Positions 39,930 through 49,897 are shown, counted from the first letter of the stretch. The stretch is 64,000 bases of DNA from Allobosea sp. ASV33 (GCF_016428755.1 NZ_JAELTI010000015.1:1-64000), one strand, 5' to 3'. Notes: a model not told the origin generated them from the sequence alone. Translations and numbers: made by a program.

Positions 39930-40334
39930 ATGCCGCTTCGCCGTTATCCGCGCCAGTTCCGCCAGCTCGTCGCCTATGTCTTCGCCGGCGGGCTGACGGC
40001 TATCGCGCATTACGGCGTGCTGATCGGGCTGGTCGAGCTGGCCCATGTCGATCCCGTGCCGGCGACGCTCGCGGGCTTCATCGTCGGTGCGCTGGTCTCC
40101 TACGCGCTCAACCGCTGGATGACCTTCGATGCGACCCGCAGCCATGCTCAGGCCGGCTGGCGCTTCGCCCTGATCGCAGCCGGTGGCTTCGTGCTCACCG
40201 GCATCCTGATGCATCTCTTCGTGGCGCGGGCGGGCCTGCCCTATCTGCCGATGCAGCTGGTCACCACGGGCGTGGTGATGGTGTTCTCGTTCCTCGGCCA
40301 CAAGTTCTTCAGCTTCGCCGACAGGGCGGGCTAG
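39930..40334 (+). CDS. GtrA family membrane protein
   Basis: 134 residues with four hydrophobic segments (about 13-32, 42-60, 77-97, 105-125). Family features: FRQLVAYVFAGGLTAIAHYG and, at the loop, ALVSYALNRWMTFDA; the C-terminus has GHKFFSFAD. GtrA proteins are thought to flip polyprenyl-linked sugars for cell-surface polysaccharide. No glycosyltransferase gene is adjacent. Confidence 0.85.
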   Translation: MPLRRYPRQFRQLVAYVFAGGLTAIAHYGVLIGLVELAHVDPVPATLAGFIVGALVSYALNRWMTFDATRSHAQAGWRFALIAAGGFVLTGILMHLFVARAGLPYLPMQLVTTGVVMVFSFLGHKFFSFADRAG

Positions 40335-40371
40335 CCCGCCCTGTCCGAAGTGCCTGGCAGATCGGCGAGCG

Positions 40372-40629
40372 CTATCGTCCCGAGCCGATCGCGCAGTTCA
40401 TGAAGGCCATATGCGCTCCGGATCCGCGCTTGGGGCTCCGCCAGACCAGCCGGCCCGGACGGTGATGATCCGGCATGATCCTGCCGCCATTGTCGAGCGC
40501 GCAACTGCAGGAGCGTGGATTGGTCATGCCGCGGCATTCGGGCCTGATCCGGCCGTATTGCGCCGAGGCGCTCGATAGTGTTCCCCATGCAGCGGCAAGC
40601 AAAGCCGCCGTCACCAGCCCGTATCTCAT
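40372..40629 (-). CDS. Small exported cysteine-containing protein
   Basis: 85 residues from ATG 40629, which has GGAGGGGA upstream. Signal peptide 1-23 (LVTAALLAAAWGTLSSASAQ). The mature part has four cysteines (PECRG, RSCSCAL, MNCAIG), probably paired in the periplasm. No family recognised. Convergent with gtrA. Confidence 0.6.
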   Translation of the reverse strand: MRYGLVTAALLAAAWGTLSSASAQYGRIRPECRGMTNPRSCSCALDNGGRIMPDHHRPGRLVWRSPKRGSGAHMAFMNCAIGSGR

Positions 40630-40762
40630 CTCGGTCCCCTCCAGCCGAGCCACGTTTTCATGCTTGCCGGCGGGAGTCCATCGGATGAGGCCTGGTCGCC
40701 CCCGAACCTGAAGGTCGAATCCATCATGCGGCGAGCCGCCTCGCGGCCCGCCCTTGCAGCCT

Positions 40763-41230
40763 TTACTGCTGCGGGGCGACGGTCAGCGTGAGCTGCCTGC
40801 GGCCGATGCGGCCTTCCTTGTCGGTGGCCTCGATCTCGATGATGTGGCTGCCGCTCGGCACGACGACGGAGGGCGCGTCGATGCCGCCCGGCGTGATGTA
40901 CTGCTTGATGCGCTGGGTGATGTCGACCGGCGGGTCGCGCCGGTAGAAGACACGCACGGTCGCCGGATCGACCGGCACGCCGTTTGCCGGCATGAAGCGC
41001 ACGTTCAGGCGGAAAGGCTTGCCGTCGACGCCCTTGTCCGGGGTCGGCAACGTGTCGATGCCGGGGCCGCGGGTCAGGTTGCGCGTGCTGGCCGGGACCT
41101 TGGGCGCGGCCGGCAACCCCGCTTCCTCGCGGGTGATGAGAGGGATCGGGTCGGCGGCTTGTGCCACCGACAGCATGGCGGCGGTGGCGAGAACGGCAGG
41201 CAGAATGTGCCTAATGAGCACAGACGTCAT
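40763..41230 (-). CDS. Exported protein of unknown function with beta-sandwich-like C-terminus
   Basis: 155 residues from ATG 41230 (AGGA lies five bases upstream of it); ATG 41233 is equally in frame. Signal peptide ends near SVAQA. The C-terminal half (FRLNVRFMPANGVPVDPATVRVFYRR, PSGSHIIEIEATDKEGR) looks like an Ig/Big-type beta-sandwich of the kind that binds other proteins or polysaccharide. It begins 4-8 bp after the stop of the zinc-ribbon membrane protein gene, so the two form a pair. Confidence 0.65.
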   Translation of the reverse strand: MTSVLIRHILPAVLATAAMLSVAQAADPIPLITREEAGLPAAPKVPASTRNLTRGPGIDTLPTPDKGVDGKPFRLNVRFMPANGVPVDPATVRVFYRRDPPVDITQRIKQYITPGGIDAPSVVVPSGSHIIEIEATDKEGRIGRRQLTLTVAPQQ

Positions 41231-41237
41231 CATCGTC

Positions 41238-42071
41238 CTATTTCACTCCAAGGATTGCGGCGATGAGGCCGGCGATTGCCGAAATGGCGGTGCCGGCCAT
41301 CAGGATGGTGGTTTCGATGGTCTTCAGCGTTTCCATCGGCACCTTGCCGTGGACGGCCTGAAGCCCCTTCCGCAGTTCCGGCAGCGAGACGAGGCCACGC
41401 GCGGCGAGCGCAGCCTGCGTCACGCGCAGCAACATCCCCGAGAACATCGAGGCGGCGATGCTCAGCGCGTAGAACGAGGTCTCGCGCCAGGCGACCGCCC
41501 CCTGCGGAAGGAGCGGTATGTTGTCGTGCCAGCCCAGCAACGCGTTCATGGTCGCGACGGAAAAAATCGCGAAGGCGATCGCGACGCCGATATCGAAGGC
41601 GATCAGGCGCGGGCGGATGCCGAAATAGATCAGGCCGGTGAAGAACGGGATCGCGATCGAGGCGAGGCGCAGCGTCCACAGCGGCAGATCGAGCCAGAGG
41701 ATGACCGCGCAATAGGCGAGCAGCAGCAGCACGAGACCGAATGGCAGCACCCAGAAGCGCCGGCGCGCGACCGAGAAGGCGACCGGTGCCGCTTCCCGCT
41801 GGGGTTCCACCAGGTCGGCAAAGGTGACAGGCGCGGGCTCGGGCACCCGTGCGCTGGCGGGCGCGGGACGGCTTTCCTCCGGCTGCTTCTCGAGAGCTGC
41901 GAGCCGCTCTTCCAGTGCATCCAGGCGGCGCAGCAACGGCAGAACGGGCGTGAGGTCCCGGCCGCAGCTACGGCAGGACAGCACGCCCTTGTTGAGCGCA
42001 GCTTCGCAATAGGGACAGGTGAACTGGTCCTGCACGGCAATCTCGCGAGGGGAAGTCGCGGTCAAAGCCAT
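41238..42071 (-). CDS. Zinc-ribbon membrane protein of unknown function
   Basis: 277 residues. An N-terminal zinc ribbon (CPYCEAALNKGVLSCRSCG, residues ~19-37) is followed by a short coiled coil (LDALEERLAALE), a Pro/Ala-rich linker and four to six hydrophobic segments from ~105 to the end. The ribbon is expected on the cytoplasmic side. No family recognised. Forms a tight two-gene set with the exported protein downstream. Confidence 0.7.
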   Translation of the reverse strand: MALTATSPREIAVQDQFTCPYCEAALNKGVLSCRSCGRDLTPVLPLLRRLDALEERLAALEKQPEESRPAPASARVPEPAPVTFADLVEPQREAAPVAFSVARRRFWVLPFGLVLLLLAYCAVILWLDLPLWTLRLASIAIPFFTGLIYFGIRPRLIAFDIGVAIAFAIFSVATMNALLGWHDNIPLLPQGAVAWRETSFYALSIAASMFSGMLLRVTQAALAARGLVSLPELRKGLQAVHGKVPMETLKTIETTILMAGTAISAIAGLIAAILGVK

Positions 42072-42163
42072 ATCCGAAGCGTCAAATCAAGGCATATGAC
42101 GAACTTCCGTAAGGGAAGATCGGTGCAGAGGCGTCGGATTATCGGTCTGGATTCTACTTTCGT

Positions 42164-42859
42164 CTATGCTGCCGCCTTGATGGCCTTGAACGTCATGCGG
42201 TGCGGGTTGTGGCCGAAATTCCCCGGCCGCTGCACATCGGCGAAGCCGGCTTCGCGGATCAGGGCGGTGATCGCCTCTGCCGTATAGGTCGAAAGGCCGT
42301 ACTGCGCCCGCAGTTTGCGGTAGTCCGAGAAGGCAGTGCGGACGAGGCCGCCGAGCGCCGCCATGAGGAAGCCGCCGCGCCAGGCGAAGGCGAGCAATTG
42401 CGAGGCATCGGTCAGCGGACTGACGTCCGGCGGGATGACGTCGGCGAGGATGAGCGCGCCGCCGGGCTTCAAACGGTCTCGCCAGGTTTCCAGCAGCGCC
42501 TTCAGTTCGTCGCGCGAGAGATACTGGAGCAGGGAATTGGCGACGACGAGATCGAGCGAGGCCGGCGGCAGGGCCTCGACCTCTTCCGGCGAGACCACGA
42601 CGATCGTGTCCTTGCGGCCGAACTGGGCGCGCAGCTTGTCGCGCACGGTCGGCGCCGCCTCGCAGAGATAGAGCTTGCCGCAGGAACCGGCGACGCGGGC
42701 GGCGTCGAGCGCCTCGCCGCAGCCATGGTCGAGGACGACCGCATCTGCTGTCGGGATATGGCCGATCAGGTCGGTCGCGATGGCGCGGTAGTGCAGGGCC
42801 TTGTGGCGCGGCGAGACGTAGATCGCATGCTCGCCGTTCCAGAAATCGCGCCAGGACAT
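42164..42859 (-). CDS. Class I SAM-dependent methyltransferase
   Basis: 231 residues. Motif I is VVLDHGCGEALDAARVAG, a variant of the DxGxGxG motif with DHGCGEA; LDLVVANSLLQYLS is motif IV and LKPGGALILADVI is motif V. Segment ~155-175 (LLAFAWRGGFLMAALGGLV) is hydrophobic and may sit on a lipid surface. Substrate unknown. Divergent from cfa. Confidence 0.8.
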   Translation of the reverse strand: MSWRDFWNGEHAIYVSPRHKALHYRAIATDLIGHIPTADAVVLDHGCGEALDAARVAGSCGKLYLCEAAPTVRDKLRAQFGRKDTIVVVSPEEVEALPPASLDLVVANSLLQYLSRDELKALLETWRDRLKPGGALILADVIPPDVSPLTDASQLLAFAWRGGFLMAALGGLVRTAFSDYRKLRAQYGLSTYTAEAITALIREAGFADVQRPGNFGHNPHRMTFKAIKAAA

Positions 42860-42990
42860 GTGTTCGGTCGACCCTCGGGTTGCGGCACTATTCCCGATGA
42901 CTACGCATAAGCCGGCTGGCTCTGCAACCGCCGGGCTTTCGAGATCGCGGGGTTTCGGCTTTAGTTGGCAAACCGAGACGAGGAGCGCCC

Positions 42991-44244
42991 ATGCTGCTGC
43001 TGCCGCGATTGCTCAAGCGGTTCATCCGCCACGGACGGCTGACGGTGATCACGCCGGACGGCAAGCGCCATGTCTTCGGATCGGGGCCGGCGGAGCTGCT
43101 TTTCGCCGGCGTCACCAAGACGGCCCCGGCCGTCACCGTGCGCTTCCACGACAACCGCGTCGAACGCGAGCTCTTCCTCAATCCCGAGCTCGCTTTGGCC
43201 GAAGGTTATATGGACGGGCGGATCGATTTCGAGGACGGCACGATCCACGACCTGCTGACGCTGTTCTGGCTGCAGCGCAAGGAAATGCGCAAGGACCCGC
43301 TGCAGCAGGCGATCCGCAAGGTGCGGTTCAGGATTCGGCGCTGGCGGATGCACAACCCGCTCGGCGCCGCCGGGAAGAAGGTCAAGCATCACTACGATAT
43401 TCCGACCGATTTCTACCGGCTCTGGCTCGACGAGACGATGACCTATTCGTGTGCCTACTGGCATACGCCGGAGGTCGGGCTCGAGAACGCGCAGAAGGCG
43501 AAGCTCAGGCACATCGCTGCAAAGCTGAAGATCGAGCCCGGCATGAGCGTGCTCGATATCGGCTCGGGCTGGGGCGAGCTTGCGATCTACCTCGCCAAGG
43601 CCTGCGGCGCGAAGGTGACCGGGCTCAACGTCTCGCCCGACCAGATGGCGGCGGCCTCGAGGCGAGCCGAGGCGGCCGGCGTCGGCGATGCCGTCACGTT
43701 CGTCAACAAGGATTATCGCGAGCTCGGCGGAACGTTCGACCGCGTCGTCTCGGTCGGCATGATGGAGCATGTCGGCGTCGCGCATTACGGCGAATACTTC
43801 GAGAAGATTCGCGACCTGCTGACCCCGGACGGGATCGCGCTGGTCCATTGCATCGGCCGCGTCGGGCCGCCCGGCTTCACCGGGCCCTTCTTCGACAAGT
43901 ACATCTTCCCCGGCGGCTATGCGCCGGCGCTGTCGGAGGTCTTCGCAGCGCAGGAGCAGACGGGCCTGTGGGCTTCCGACTGCGAGTTCTGGCGCCGGCA
44001 CTATCACTGGACGCTGGAAGCCTGGCGCGAGCGCTTCATGGCGAAGCGGCCCGAGGTCGTCGCCATGATGGGCGAGCGCTTCGCCCGGATGTGGGAATTC
44101 TACCTCTGCGCCTGCTCGATCTCCTTCGACATCGGCGGCGACATGGTGTTCCAGCTCCTGCTCGGGCAGCACAAGAGCGCCGTCCCGATCATCCGCGACT
44201 ATATCGCGGATGACGAGAAGGCGCTGGAGGCGAGAGGGTTTTGA
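42991..44244 (+). CDS. cfa: Cyclopropane-fatty-acyl-phospholipid synthase
   Basis: Adds a methylene from SAM across the double bond of unsaturated acyl chains in membrane phospholipids. 417 residues. The N-terminal lipid-binding domain precedes KVKHHYDIPTDFYRLWLD (family signature), then YSCAYW with the active-site Cys region, SAM motif VLDIGSGWGELAIYLA, and VSVGMMEHVG with the catalytic Glu. Typical in this group, where lactobacillic acid is common. A palindromic repeat follows. Confidence 0.93.
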   Translation: MLLLPRLLKRFIRHGRLTVITPDGKRHVFGSGPAELLFAGVTKTAPAVTVRFHDNRVERELFLNPELALAEGYMDGRIDFEDGTIHDLLTLFWLQRKEMRKDPLQQAIRKVRFRIRRWRMHNPLGAAGKKVKHHYDIPTDFYRLWLDETMTYSCAYWHTPEVGLENAQKAKLRHIAAKLKIEPGMSVLDIGSGWGELAIYLAKACGAKVTGLNVSPDQMAAASRRAEAAGVGDAVTFVNKDYRELGGTFDRVVSVGMMEHVGVAHYGEYFEKIRDLLTPDGIALVHCIGRVGPPGFTGPFFDKYIFPGGYAPALSEVFAAQEQTGLWASDCEFWRRHYHWTLEAWRERFMAKRPEVVAMMGERFARMWEFYLCACSISFDIGGDMVFQLLLGQHKSAVPIIRDYIADDEKALEARGF

Positions 44245-44279
44245 GATCGCTTGCCGTGGCGGCCTTCCACACGCGCAAC

Positions 44280-44382
44280 GTCATCCCGGACAAGCCGCGA
44301 AGCGGCGCCGATCCGGGATCCATCGTAGAGCGCGGAGCCCTATGATGGATCCCGGGTCTGCGCTGCGCTTGCCCGGGATGAC
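44280..44382. repeat. Intergenic palindromic repeat, ATCCCGGG class
   Basis: GTCATCCCGG to CCCGGGATGAC with the inner arm ATGATGGATCCCGGG. Confidence 0.85.
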
Positions 44383-44409
44383 GGCTGGCGGTTCGCGCGT
44401 CGGGCGCGC

Positions 44410-45318
44410 TCAGCGCTTCAGGTTGACGACCACCACCCCGGCGAGCGCCATCGCACCGCCGATCAGGCCGAAGATCGTGGGAACTTCGCCGAGCCAGAAG
44501 AAGCCGATCAGCATCGCCATGGGCGGCACGGCATATTGGAAATTCGAGGCGCGGGCGGCCGGCAGCCGCGAGAGCGTGATCGCCCAGGTGCCGTAGGCGA
44601 TCAGGCTTGGCACAACGGCGAGATAGACTACCGACCAGAAGGAGACGCTTGGCGCGGCTTTAGCCTGCTCGATGGCCGAAGGCAGGAAGGGCAGCAGCAC
44701 GAAGCCGCCGATCGCCATGTTCCAAGCGGCGACATGGAGCGGCTTGTAGCGGGCGAAGAGCGGCTTCTGGACGACGGTGGTGATGGCGTTGCAGAAGGCC
44801 GCGCCGAGGATCAAGAGCACGCTCAACCCGATCTCGACATCGAGCCCCTTGCCGAGCGCGATGACGCCGATGCCGGCGAAGGATAAACCCGTGCCGAGCC
44901 ACGCGGTCAGGCTGAAGCGCTCGCCCAGGATCATCATGGCGAGCACGGCCGTCATGATCGGGTTGGTGTTGATGATGAAGGCGGCCGGGCCCGCCGGCAC
45001 GACGCGCTGGCCGAAATTCAGCAGCAGAGCGTAACCGGCGATGAAGATCACGCCGCCGACGAGGAAGCGCCAGATATCGCCGAGCTCGGGCAGCTTCGCC
45101 CGCGTCAGGATGAGGAAGAGCGCGGCTGGCGCGCCGGCAAGCGCGAAGCGCAGGGCGGCCATCTCGGCCGGGCCGAAGCCGGCGAGCCCGGCGCGGATCG
45201 CGGGGAAGGAGGAGGCCCAGGCCATGACCGTGAAGGTCACGGTGAAGACCAGCGTCGGATCGAGACGCTGGGAGCCTGAGGCGGCGAGGGTGGGGGAAAC
45301 GCAGCTTGAGGAGGACAT
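44410..45318 (-). CDS. EamA/DMT family exporter
   Basis: 302 residues from ATG 45318, with ten hydrophobic segments in two EamA repeats of five. [20 protein letters not shown] opens the first repeat; the second begins around [19 protein letters not shown] exporters move amino acids or metabolites outward. Divergent from a LysR regulator gene about 90 bp away, a common arrangement in which the regulator controls the exporter. Confidence 0.86.
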   Translation of the reverse strand: MSSSSCVSPTLAASGSQRLDPTLVFTVTFTVMAWASSFPAIRAGLAGFGPAEMAALRFALAGAPAALFLILTRAKLPELGDIWRFLVGGVIFIAGYALLLNFGQRVVPAGPAAFIINTNPIMTAVLAMMILGERFSLTAWLGTGLSFAGIGVIALGKGLDVEIGLSVLLILGAAFCNAITTVVQKPLFARYKPLHVAAWNMAIGGFVLLPFLPSAIEQAKAAPSVSFWSVVYLAVVPSLIAYGTWAITLSRLPAARASNFQYAVPPMAMLIGFFWLGEVPTIFGLIGGAMALAGVVVVNLKR

Positions 45319-45409
45319 GGCGTCGATCCATCGATGACGAGAGGTTGCTCCCGATAAGCGCCTCGGCGAGCTGATTGACAAACGAACAATTCGCGCATGA
45401 GCTGTGAGA

Positions 45410-46342
45410 ATGGATCACAGCTCGAACCTGCCGCCGCTCGACACCTTGCGCGCCTTCGAGGCGGCCGCGCGCACCGGCAGCTTCTCCTCGGCAGCGGAGG
45501 CGCTGAACCTGACTCATGGTGCCGTCAGCCGGCAGATCGCCAAGCTCGAGCACTGGCTGGGCCTGCGCGTCTTCCTGCGGCAGGCGCGCGGTGTTTCTCT
45601 GACGCCGGAAGGCCAGCGCCTGCTCCAGCGCACGCAGGAGGCCTTCGCGCTGATCGCCGACACGTCCGAGCGCTGGCGCGAGGCGCGCGGCGCCTCGGTG
45701 GTTCGGGTCAGCGCGCCGCCTTCGGTCTGCGCGCTCTGGCTGATGCCGCGACTGGCCGTGCTGGAAGCGGGGACGCCGTCGCTGCGGATCGTGCTGCAGG
45801 TCGAGCATCGCAAGGTGGATTTCGAGGAGGAGGGCGTCGACCTCGGCATCCGCTGCGGGCGCGGCGGCGCGCCGGACCGGCTCTCGCTCAAGCTGTTCGA
45901 GGAATGGTGCTTCCCGATCGCCTCGCCCACGCTCGCCGATGCTATTGGTGAGGGTGCACCTGAGCGCCTGCTTGCACAGCCGCTGATCCATGACTCGGAT
46001 GCTGCCGGCTGGAAAGCCTGGTTCGCGGCACAGGGGCTGGATTATCGCCCGCGCCCGCAGGATCGGCGTTTCGAGGACTATAATCTCGTGCTCGATGCCG
46101 CCGCGCATGGGCTCGGCATCGCCTTGGCGCGTCCGCCGCTGGCACGCGAGCAACTGGCGGTGGGGCGGATCGTCAGGGTCGATGCGCGCGAGGCGCTGAA
46201 CCCGGTCTCCTACTGGCTCGACCGGCCACTGGGTGTGCTCCGGCCGTCGGCTGCGGCGCTGGCCGAGCGGATCGCGCGGGAGGCGGGAAATGATCGGGGA
46301 GAGATCGAGGGTTTTTTGAGCCGGGAGGCGCGGGCAGCGTAG
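45410..46342 (+). CDS. LysR-type regulator, GcvA-like
   Basis: 310 residues from ATG 45410; GTG 45404 is also in frame. N-terminal helix-turn-helix: [25 protein letters not shown] in outline, recognition helix [13 protein letters not shown]. The substrate domain starts near 95 with [18 protein letters not shown], the GcvA/AmpR-like pattern. Probably regulates the divergent EamA exporter and itself. Confidence 0.87.
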   Translation: MDHSSNLPPLDTLRAFEAAARTGSFSSAAEALNLTHGAVSRQIAKLEHWLGLRVFLRQARGVSLTPEGQRLLQRTQEAFALIADTSERWREARGASVVRVSAPPSVCALWLMPRLAVLEAGTPSLRIVLQVEHRKVDFEEEGVDLGIRCGRGGAPDRLSLKLFEEWCFPIASPTLADAIGEGAPERLLAQPLIHDSDAAGWKAWFAAQGLDYRPRPQDRRFEDYNLVLDAAAHGLGIALARPPLAREQLAVGRIVRVDAREALNPVSYWLDRPLGVLRPSAAALAERIAREAGNDRGEIEGFLSREARAA

Positions 46343-46353
46343 CTCTTTCGTGC

Positions 46354-46444
46354 GTCATGCTCGGGCTTGACCCGAGCATCTCATGACCAGCGGGCGTCGG
46401 AGCCTCTTTCGGCCCGAGATTCTCGGGGCAAGCCCGAGAATGAC
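46354..46444. repeat. Intergenic palindromic repeat, CTCGGG class
   Basis: GTCATGCTCGGGCTTGACCC at the left, CCCGAGAATGAC at the right; spacer GGAGCCTCTTTCGG as at 5969-6059. Confidence 0.82.
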
Positions 46445-46453
46445 GGTCTGCAT

Positions 46454-46879
46454 TTACCGCAAGCTGTGTCGTGGTGCCGCAACCTCGCCGCGCTGGCTGG
46501 CGCGGGCCATCTCGAAGCTGTCGGCGATGCGCCGCGCCCGGACGATGAAGGCCTGCGCGATCTCTGGCGGGCAGACCTCGTGGGCAGTGATCTCGAACAG
46601 ATCGAGCCAGCGGTCGAAATGCTGGCCTTCCAGGGGCAGGATCAGATGCGGGCGCATCGGGCGGCCATCGTAGCGGCCGGTGCGCAGCATCACGCCGCTC
46701 CAGAAATCCGTGATCTTGCCGATATGGTGGTCCCAGTCCTCGACGGCGGCCGCGAAGACCGGGCCGATCAGCTTGTCCTCCCGGGCCCGCGCATAAAACG
46801 TGCGGACGAGCTCCGCGATCATCGGCTCGCGCAGATCGGGATGGGCGGCGCCCGGATAGAGCAGGGGATTGTCGGTCAT
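46454..46879 (-). CDS. Group III truncated haemoglobin
   Basis: 141 residues from ATG 46879 (MTDNPLLYPG); ATG 46906 and an upstream start at 46978 are possible. Globin features: MIAELVRTFYARAREDKLIGPVF, DWDHHIGKITDFWSGVML and the proximal-His region EGQHFDRWLDLF. The 2-over-2 fold of group III is suggested by these patterns. Function in group III is poorly defined; redox or NO-related reactions are proposed. The gene is alone between two repeats. Confidence 0.85.
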   Translation of the reverse strand: MTDNPLLYPGAAHPDLREPMIAELVRTFYARAREDKLIGPVFAAAVEDWDHHIGKITDFWSGVMLRTGRYDGRPMRPHLILPLEGQHFDRWLDLFEITAHEVCPPEIAQAFIVRARRIADSFEMARASQRGEVAAPRHSLR

Positions 46880-46978
46880 CGTCGCGTGGTCGGGAATTGG
46901 CTGCATCCGATATGGCGAGTGCGGGGCTGGATGGATAGGTCCGCCAGCGTCGCAGGTCTCGTGTAAGCGCTCACGCAT

Positions 46979-47014
46979 GTCATCCCGGGTCTCCCTGCGG
47001 TCGCCCGGGACGAC
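46979..47014. repeat. Half-size palindromic repeat, ATCCCGGG class
   Basis: GTCATCCCGGGTCT and CGCCCGGGACGAC form a single hairpin, the right half of the usual element; one base differs from the standard GGGATGAC end. Confidence 0.7.
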
Positions 47015-47025
47015 CAGCGTTTTGA

Positions 47026-47838
47026 TTAGACAGTCAGAAGCTCGCTATCGGTCGGCGTCGCGGCCAATCCGGTTTGCCGGCCATCGCCATGCTCCAGGAA
47101 CAGCCGCATCTCCTCCGCCAGCGCGAAGAAGCGGTCGCGCACCGCCTTGGCATGCGGATTGGCGCGCTCGATCGCCATGAAGACATTGGGCGCGTCGTAG
47201 CGGACCATCTCGGTCGCCTGCATCAGCAGATCGAAGCTCGCCGTGGTCATCGTCCGGGGCAGGGGCTCCATGCGGACCAGGATCTTGGCGATGAGATGGG
47301 TCAGGCCCTGCACCATCGCGACCTCGCGGTCATGGGCGTCAGCCGTCGTCACGATGACCTTCAGCTTGAGGACGCGACGCAGGAAGGCCGCGATGCGCGG
47401 CGTGCTGCTCCCGCGGATCGGGCAAAGCGCGATCTTGAGGCCGGCGAGCCCGTTGCGGGCGCTTTGCGGGCCGAAGAGCGGATGCGTGCCGATGATCTCG
47501 ACATCGTCGGGCAGTGCCGCCTGCATCGCGCGGGCCGGGCCGATCTTGACCGAGCCGACATCGAGCACGATGGCGCCGGCCCTGAGATGGGGGCGCAGAG
47601 CCGCGATCGCTTCGGGGATCGCCGGTACAGGCACGGCAAGGATCACGAGATCGCAAGTTGCGACTTCGGCGGCGGTCGCCGGCTGCAAGCCCTTGCCAGC
47701 CGCATCGGCCGCAGAAGCGTTGCCGGGATCGCAGACGCGCAGCGCGAAATGCGGCTGAAGATGACGAGCCATCAACTGCCCGAAGGCGCCGAAGCCCATG
47801 ATGCCGATGGTGGAGATCGTTCTGATTTTCGAAGACAT
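47026..47838 (-). CDS. Prephenate/arogenate dehydrogenase family protein (TyrA type)
   Basis: 270 residues from ATG 47838 (MSSKIRTIS). NAD(P)-binding motif IMGFGAFGQLMARHL, then VLDVGSVKIGPARAMQ and IGTHPLFGPQSARNG, which form the TyrA substrate pocket with its His. The C-terminal helical domain is present. It would oxidise prephenate or arogenate on the way to tyrosine. A second TyrA normally sits beside hisC or aroA in Rhizobiales, so this copy could be the arogenate-type or a paralogue. Confidence 0.83.
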   Translation of the reverse strand: MSSKIRTISTIGIMGFGAFGQLMARHLQPHFALRVCDPGNASAADAAGKGLQPATAAEVATCDLVILAVPVPAIPEAIAALRPHLRAGAIVLDVGSVKIGPARAMQAALPDDVEIIGTHPLFGPQSARNGLAGLKIALCPIRGSSTPRIAAFLRRVLKLKVIVTTADAHDREVAMVQGLTHLIAKILVRMEPLPRTMTTASFDLLMQATEMVRYDAPNVFMAIERANPHAKAVRDRFFALAEEMRLFLEHGDGRQTGLAATPTDSELLTV

Positions 47839-48038
47839 CGCTCTGGTCCGGTGGGAGCCGCGATGCCGGGTGATCTGCCTGAATTCAACCGCCAGCGCGG
47901 CGGTTGAACATGGGAATGCCACCGCCTTTATGAGGACGGGGCGTAATAGCTGCGCTGGAGGGCCATCAGGCTGGTCATGCGCTGCTTAAACCGCGCCTCC
48001 CGGGCGCGGTCAATCGGAAAACCAGCCTGCGGGACAAT

Positions 48039-49247
48039 TCAGGCCGCCTTCTTCGCCTTCTCGGCCGCCATCAGCTCGGTGAAGCGGGTGAAGAGGTAAT
48101 GGCTGTCCTGCGGGCCGGGCGAGGCTTCCGGATGGTGCTGGACGCTGAAGGCCGGGCGGTCGGTCAACGCGATGCCGCTGTTCGAGCCGTCGAAGAGCGA
48201 GACATGGGTCTCGACCGCATTGGCCGGCAGGCTCGCGGGATCGACTGCGAAACCGTGGTTCATCGAGACGATCTCGACCTTGCCGGTGGTCTTGTCCTGC
48301 ACCGGATGGTTGGCGCCGTGATGGCCCTGCTTCATCTTCATGGTCTGGCCGCCGATGGCGAGCGCCATCATCTGGTGCCCCAGGCAGATGCCGAAGGTCG
48401 GGACCTTCTTCTCGAGCAGTTCCTTGATCACCGGCACGGCATATTCGCCGGTCGCCGCCGGGTCGCCCGGGCCGTTGGAGAGGAAGATGCCGTCCGGATT
48501 GAGCGACAGGATGTCGGCGGCCGTCGCCGTCGAGGGCACGACGGTGACGTCGCAGCCCGCCTTGGCGAGCAGGCGCAGGATGTTGCGCTTCACGCCGTAA
48601 TCGATGGCGACGACCTTGAAGTTGCTGCCGTCGCGCTTGCCGTAGCCGGCCGGCCAGATCCAGGGCGTCTCGTCCCAGTCGTAGCGCTGCGCGGCGGTGA
48701 CGAGCGGCACGAGGTCGAGCCCGGCCATGGAAGGCAGCCCGGCCGCCTGCTTCTTCAGGCGCTCGATGTCGAAGACGCCGTCCGGGCTATGGGCGAGGAT
48801 GGCATTCGGCATGCCGTTGTCGCGGATCAGCGCGGTCAGCGCGCGGGTGTCGACGCCGCAGATGCCGACGATGTTGCGAGCCTTCAGCCAGGCATCGAAA
48901 TGCCGGTTGGCACGCCAGTTCGAGGGCTCGGTGATGGCGGCGTGGAGCACGCAGCCGCGCACGCCGGAGGACGCCGCGGCGTTGACGGTTTCAGTGTCCT
49001 CCTCGTTCACGCCGACATTGCCGACATGCGGGAAGGTGAAGGTGATGATCTGCCCGGCATAGGACGGGTCGGTCAGGATTTCCTGATAGCCGGTCATCGC
49101 CGTGTTGAAGCAGACCTCGCCCGGTGCCTCGCCGACGGCGCCGAGGCCGAAGCCTTCCAGCACCGTGCCATCGGCCAATACGAGGAGCGCGGTCGCGCGC
49201 GGTTCGGTCCAGCCGCTGGCGGCGGGGTTTCCTTCGGGAGCGGTCAT
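48039..49247 (-). CDS. carA: Carbamoyl-phosphate synthase small subunit
   Basis: Glutaminase subunit that feeds ammonia to CarB. 402 residues from ATG 49247 (MTAPEGNPA); longer frames add a Cys-rich segment without homology. N-terminal CPSase_sm domain: GFGLGAVGEAPGEVCFNTAM; C-terminal class I glutaminase with nucleophile Cys in FGICLGHQMMALAIGG and the His in VQHHPEASPG. Divergent from gatB/yqeY, as is common in alphaproteobacteria. Confidence 0.95.
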   Translation of the reverse strand: MTAPEGNPAASGWTEPRATALLVLADGTVLEGFGLGAVGEAPGEVCFNTAMTGYQEILTDPSYAGQIITFTFPHVGNVGVNEEDTETVNAAASSGVRGCVLHAAITEPSNWRANRHFDAWLKARNIVGICGVDTRALTALIRDNGMPNAILAHSPDGVFDIERLKKQAAGLPSMAGLDLVPLVTAAQRYDWDETPWIWPAGYGKRDGSNFKVVAIDYGVKRNILRLLAKAGCDVTVVPSTATAADILSLNPDGIFLSNGPGDPAATGEYAVPVIKELLEKKVPTFGICLGHQMMALAIGGQTMKMKQGHHGANHPVQDKTTGKVEIVSMNHGFAVDPASLPANAVETHVSLFDGSNSGIALTDRPAFSVQHHPEASPGPQDSHYLFTRFTELMAAEKAKKAA

Positions 49248-49414
49248 GTCTATGTCTCGATCCAGGCCGCGCGAGCGGCAAAATGCGGGGGCGGGGCTGC
49301 AGCAATCCACTCCGCCGGTCTGGAACGCGAGCCTTAAAGAGCCGGGCGCTGCCCGTCAATCAAGCTTGGTGCAGGCCGCACAGGACAAAGAAGCAAGAGA
49401 AAAGGACGATGACG

Positions 49415-49876
49415 ATGACCAGCCTGCGCGAACGCTTCACGGCCGACATGAAGGAAGCGATGAAGGCCGGCGAGAAGGCGAAGGTCGCGGCGATCCGCCT
49501 GATCAGCGCCGCGCTGAAGGAAAAGGACATCGAGGCGCGGGGCGCCGGCAAGGGCGAAGCGACGGCGGACGAGATCCTCGGCGTGCTCCAGAAGATGATC
49601 AAGCAGCGCCAGGAATCGATCGCGATCTACGACGCCAACAACCGCCCGGAACTGGCCGAGGGCGAGCGCGTCGAGGTCGCGGTGATCTCGTCCTACCTGC
49701 CCAAGCAGATGTCGGACGAGGAGGTGAAGGCCGCGATCGACAAGGCCGTGACCGACACCGGCGCGACCGCTGTCAAGGACATGGGCAAGGTCATCGCCAG
49801 CTTGCGCGCGGCTTATGCCGGCCAGATGGATTTCGGCAAGGTCAGCCCGATGGTGAAGGCCGCGCTCGGCGGCTGA
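49415..49876 (+). CDS. GatB/YqeY domain protein
   Basis: 153 residues from ATG 49415, about eight bases after AAAGGA; ATG 49409 is too close to it. The whole protein is the YqeY helical fold: LRERFTADMKEAMKAGEK, AAIRLISAALKEKDIEARG and YLPKQMSDEEVKAAIDKAV. Related to the tail of GatB, which contacts tRNA; its role in bacteria, probably tRNA-linked, is not defined. Located between carA and dnaG, its usual setting. Confidence 0.9.
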   Translation: MTSLRERFTADMKEAMKAGEKAKVAAIRLISAALKEKDIEARGAGKGEATADEILGVLQKMIKQRQESIAIYDANNRPELAEGERVEVAVISSYLPKQMSDEEVKAAIDKAVTDTGATAVKDMGKVIASLRAAYAGQMDFGKVSPMVKAALGG

Positions 49877-49897
49877 GATGGCGGCAGCGGGCGGGCC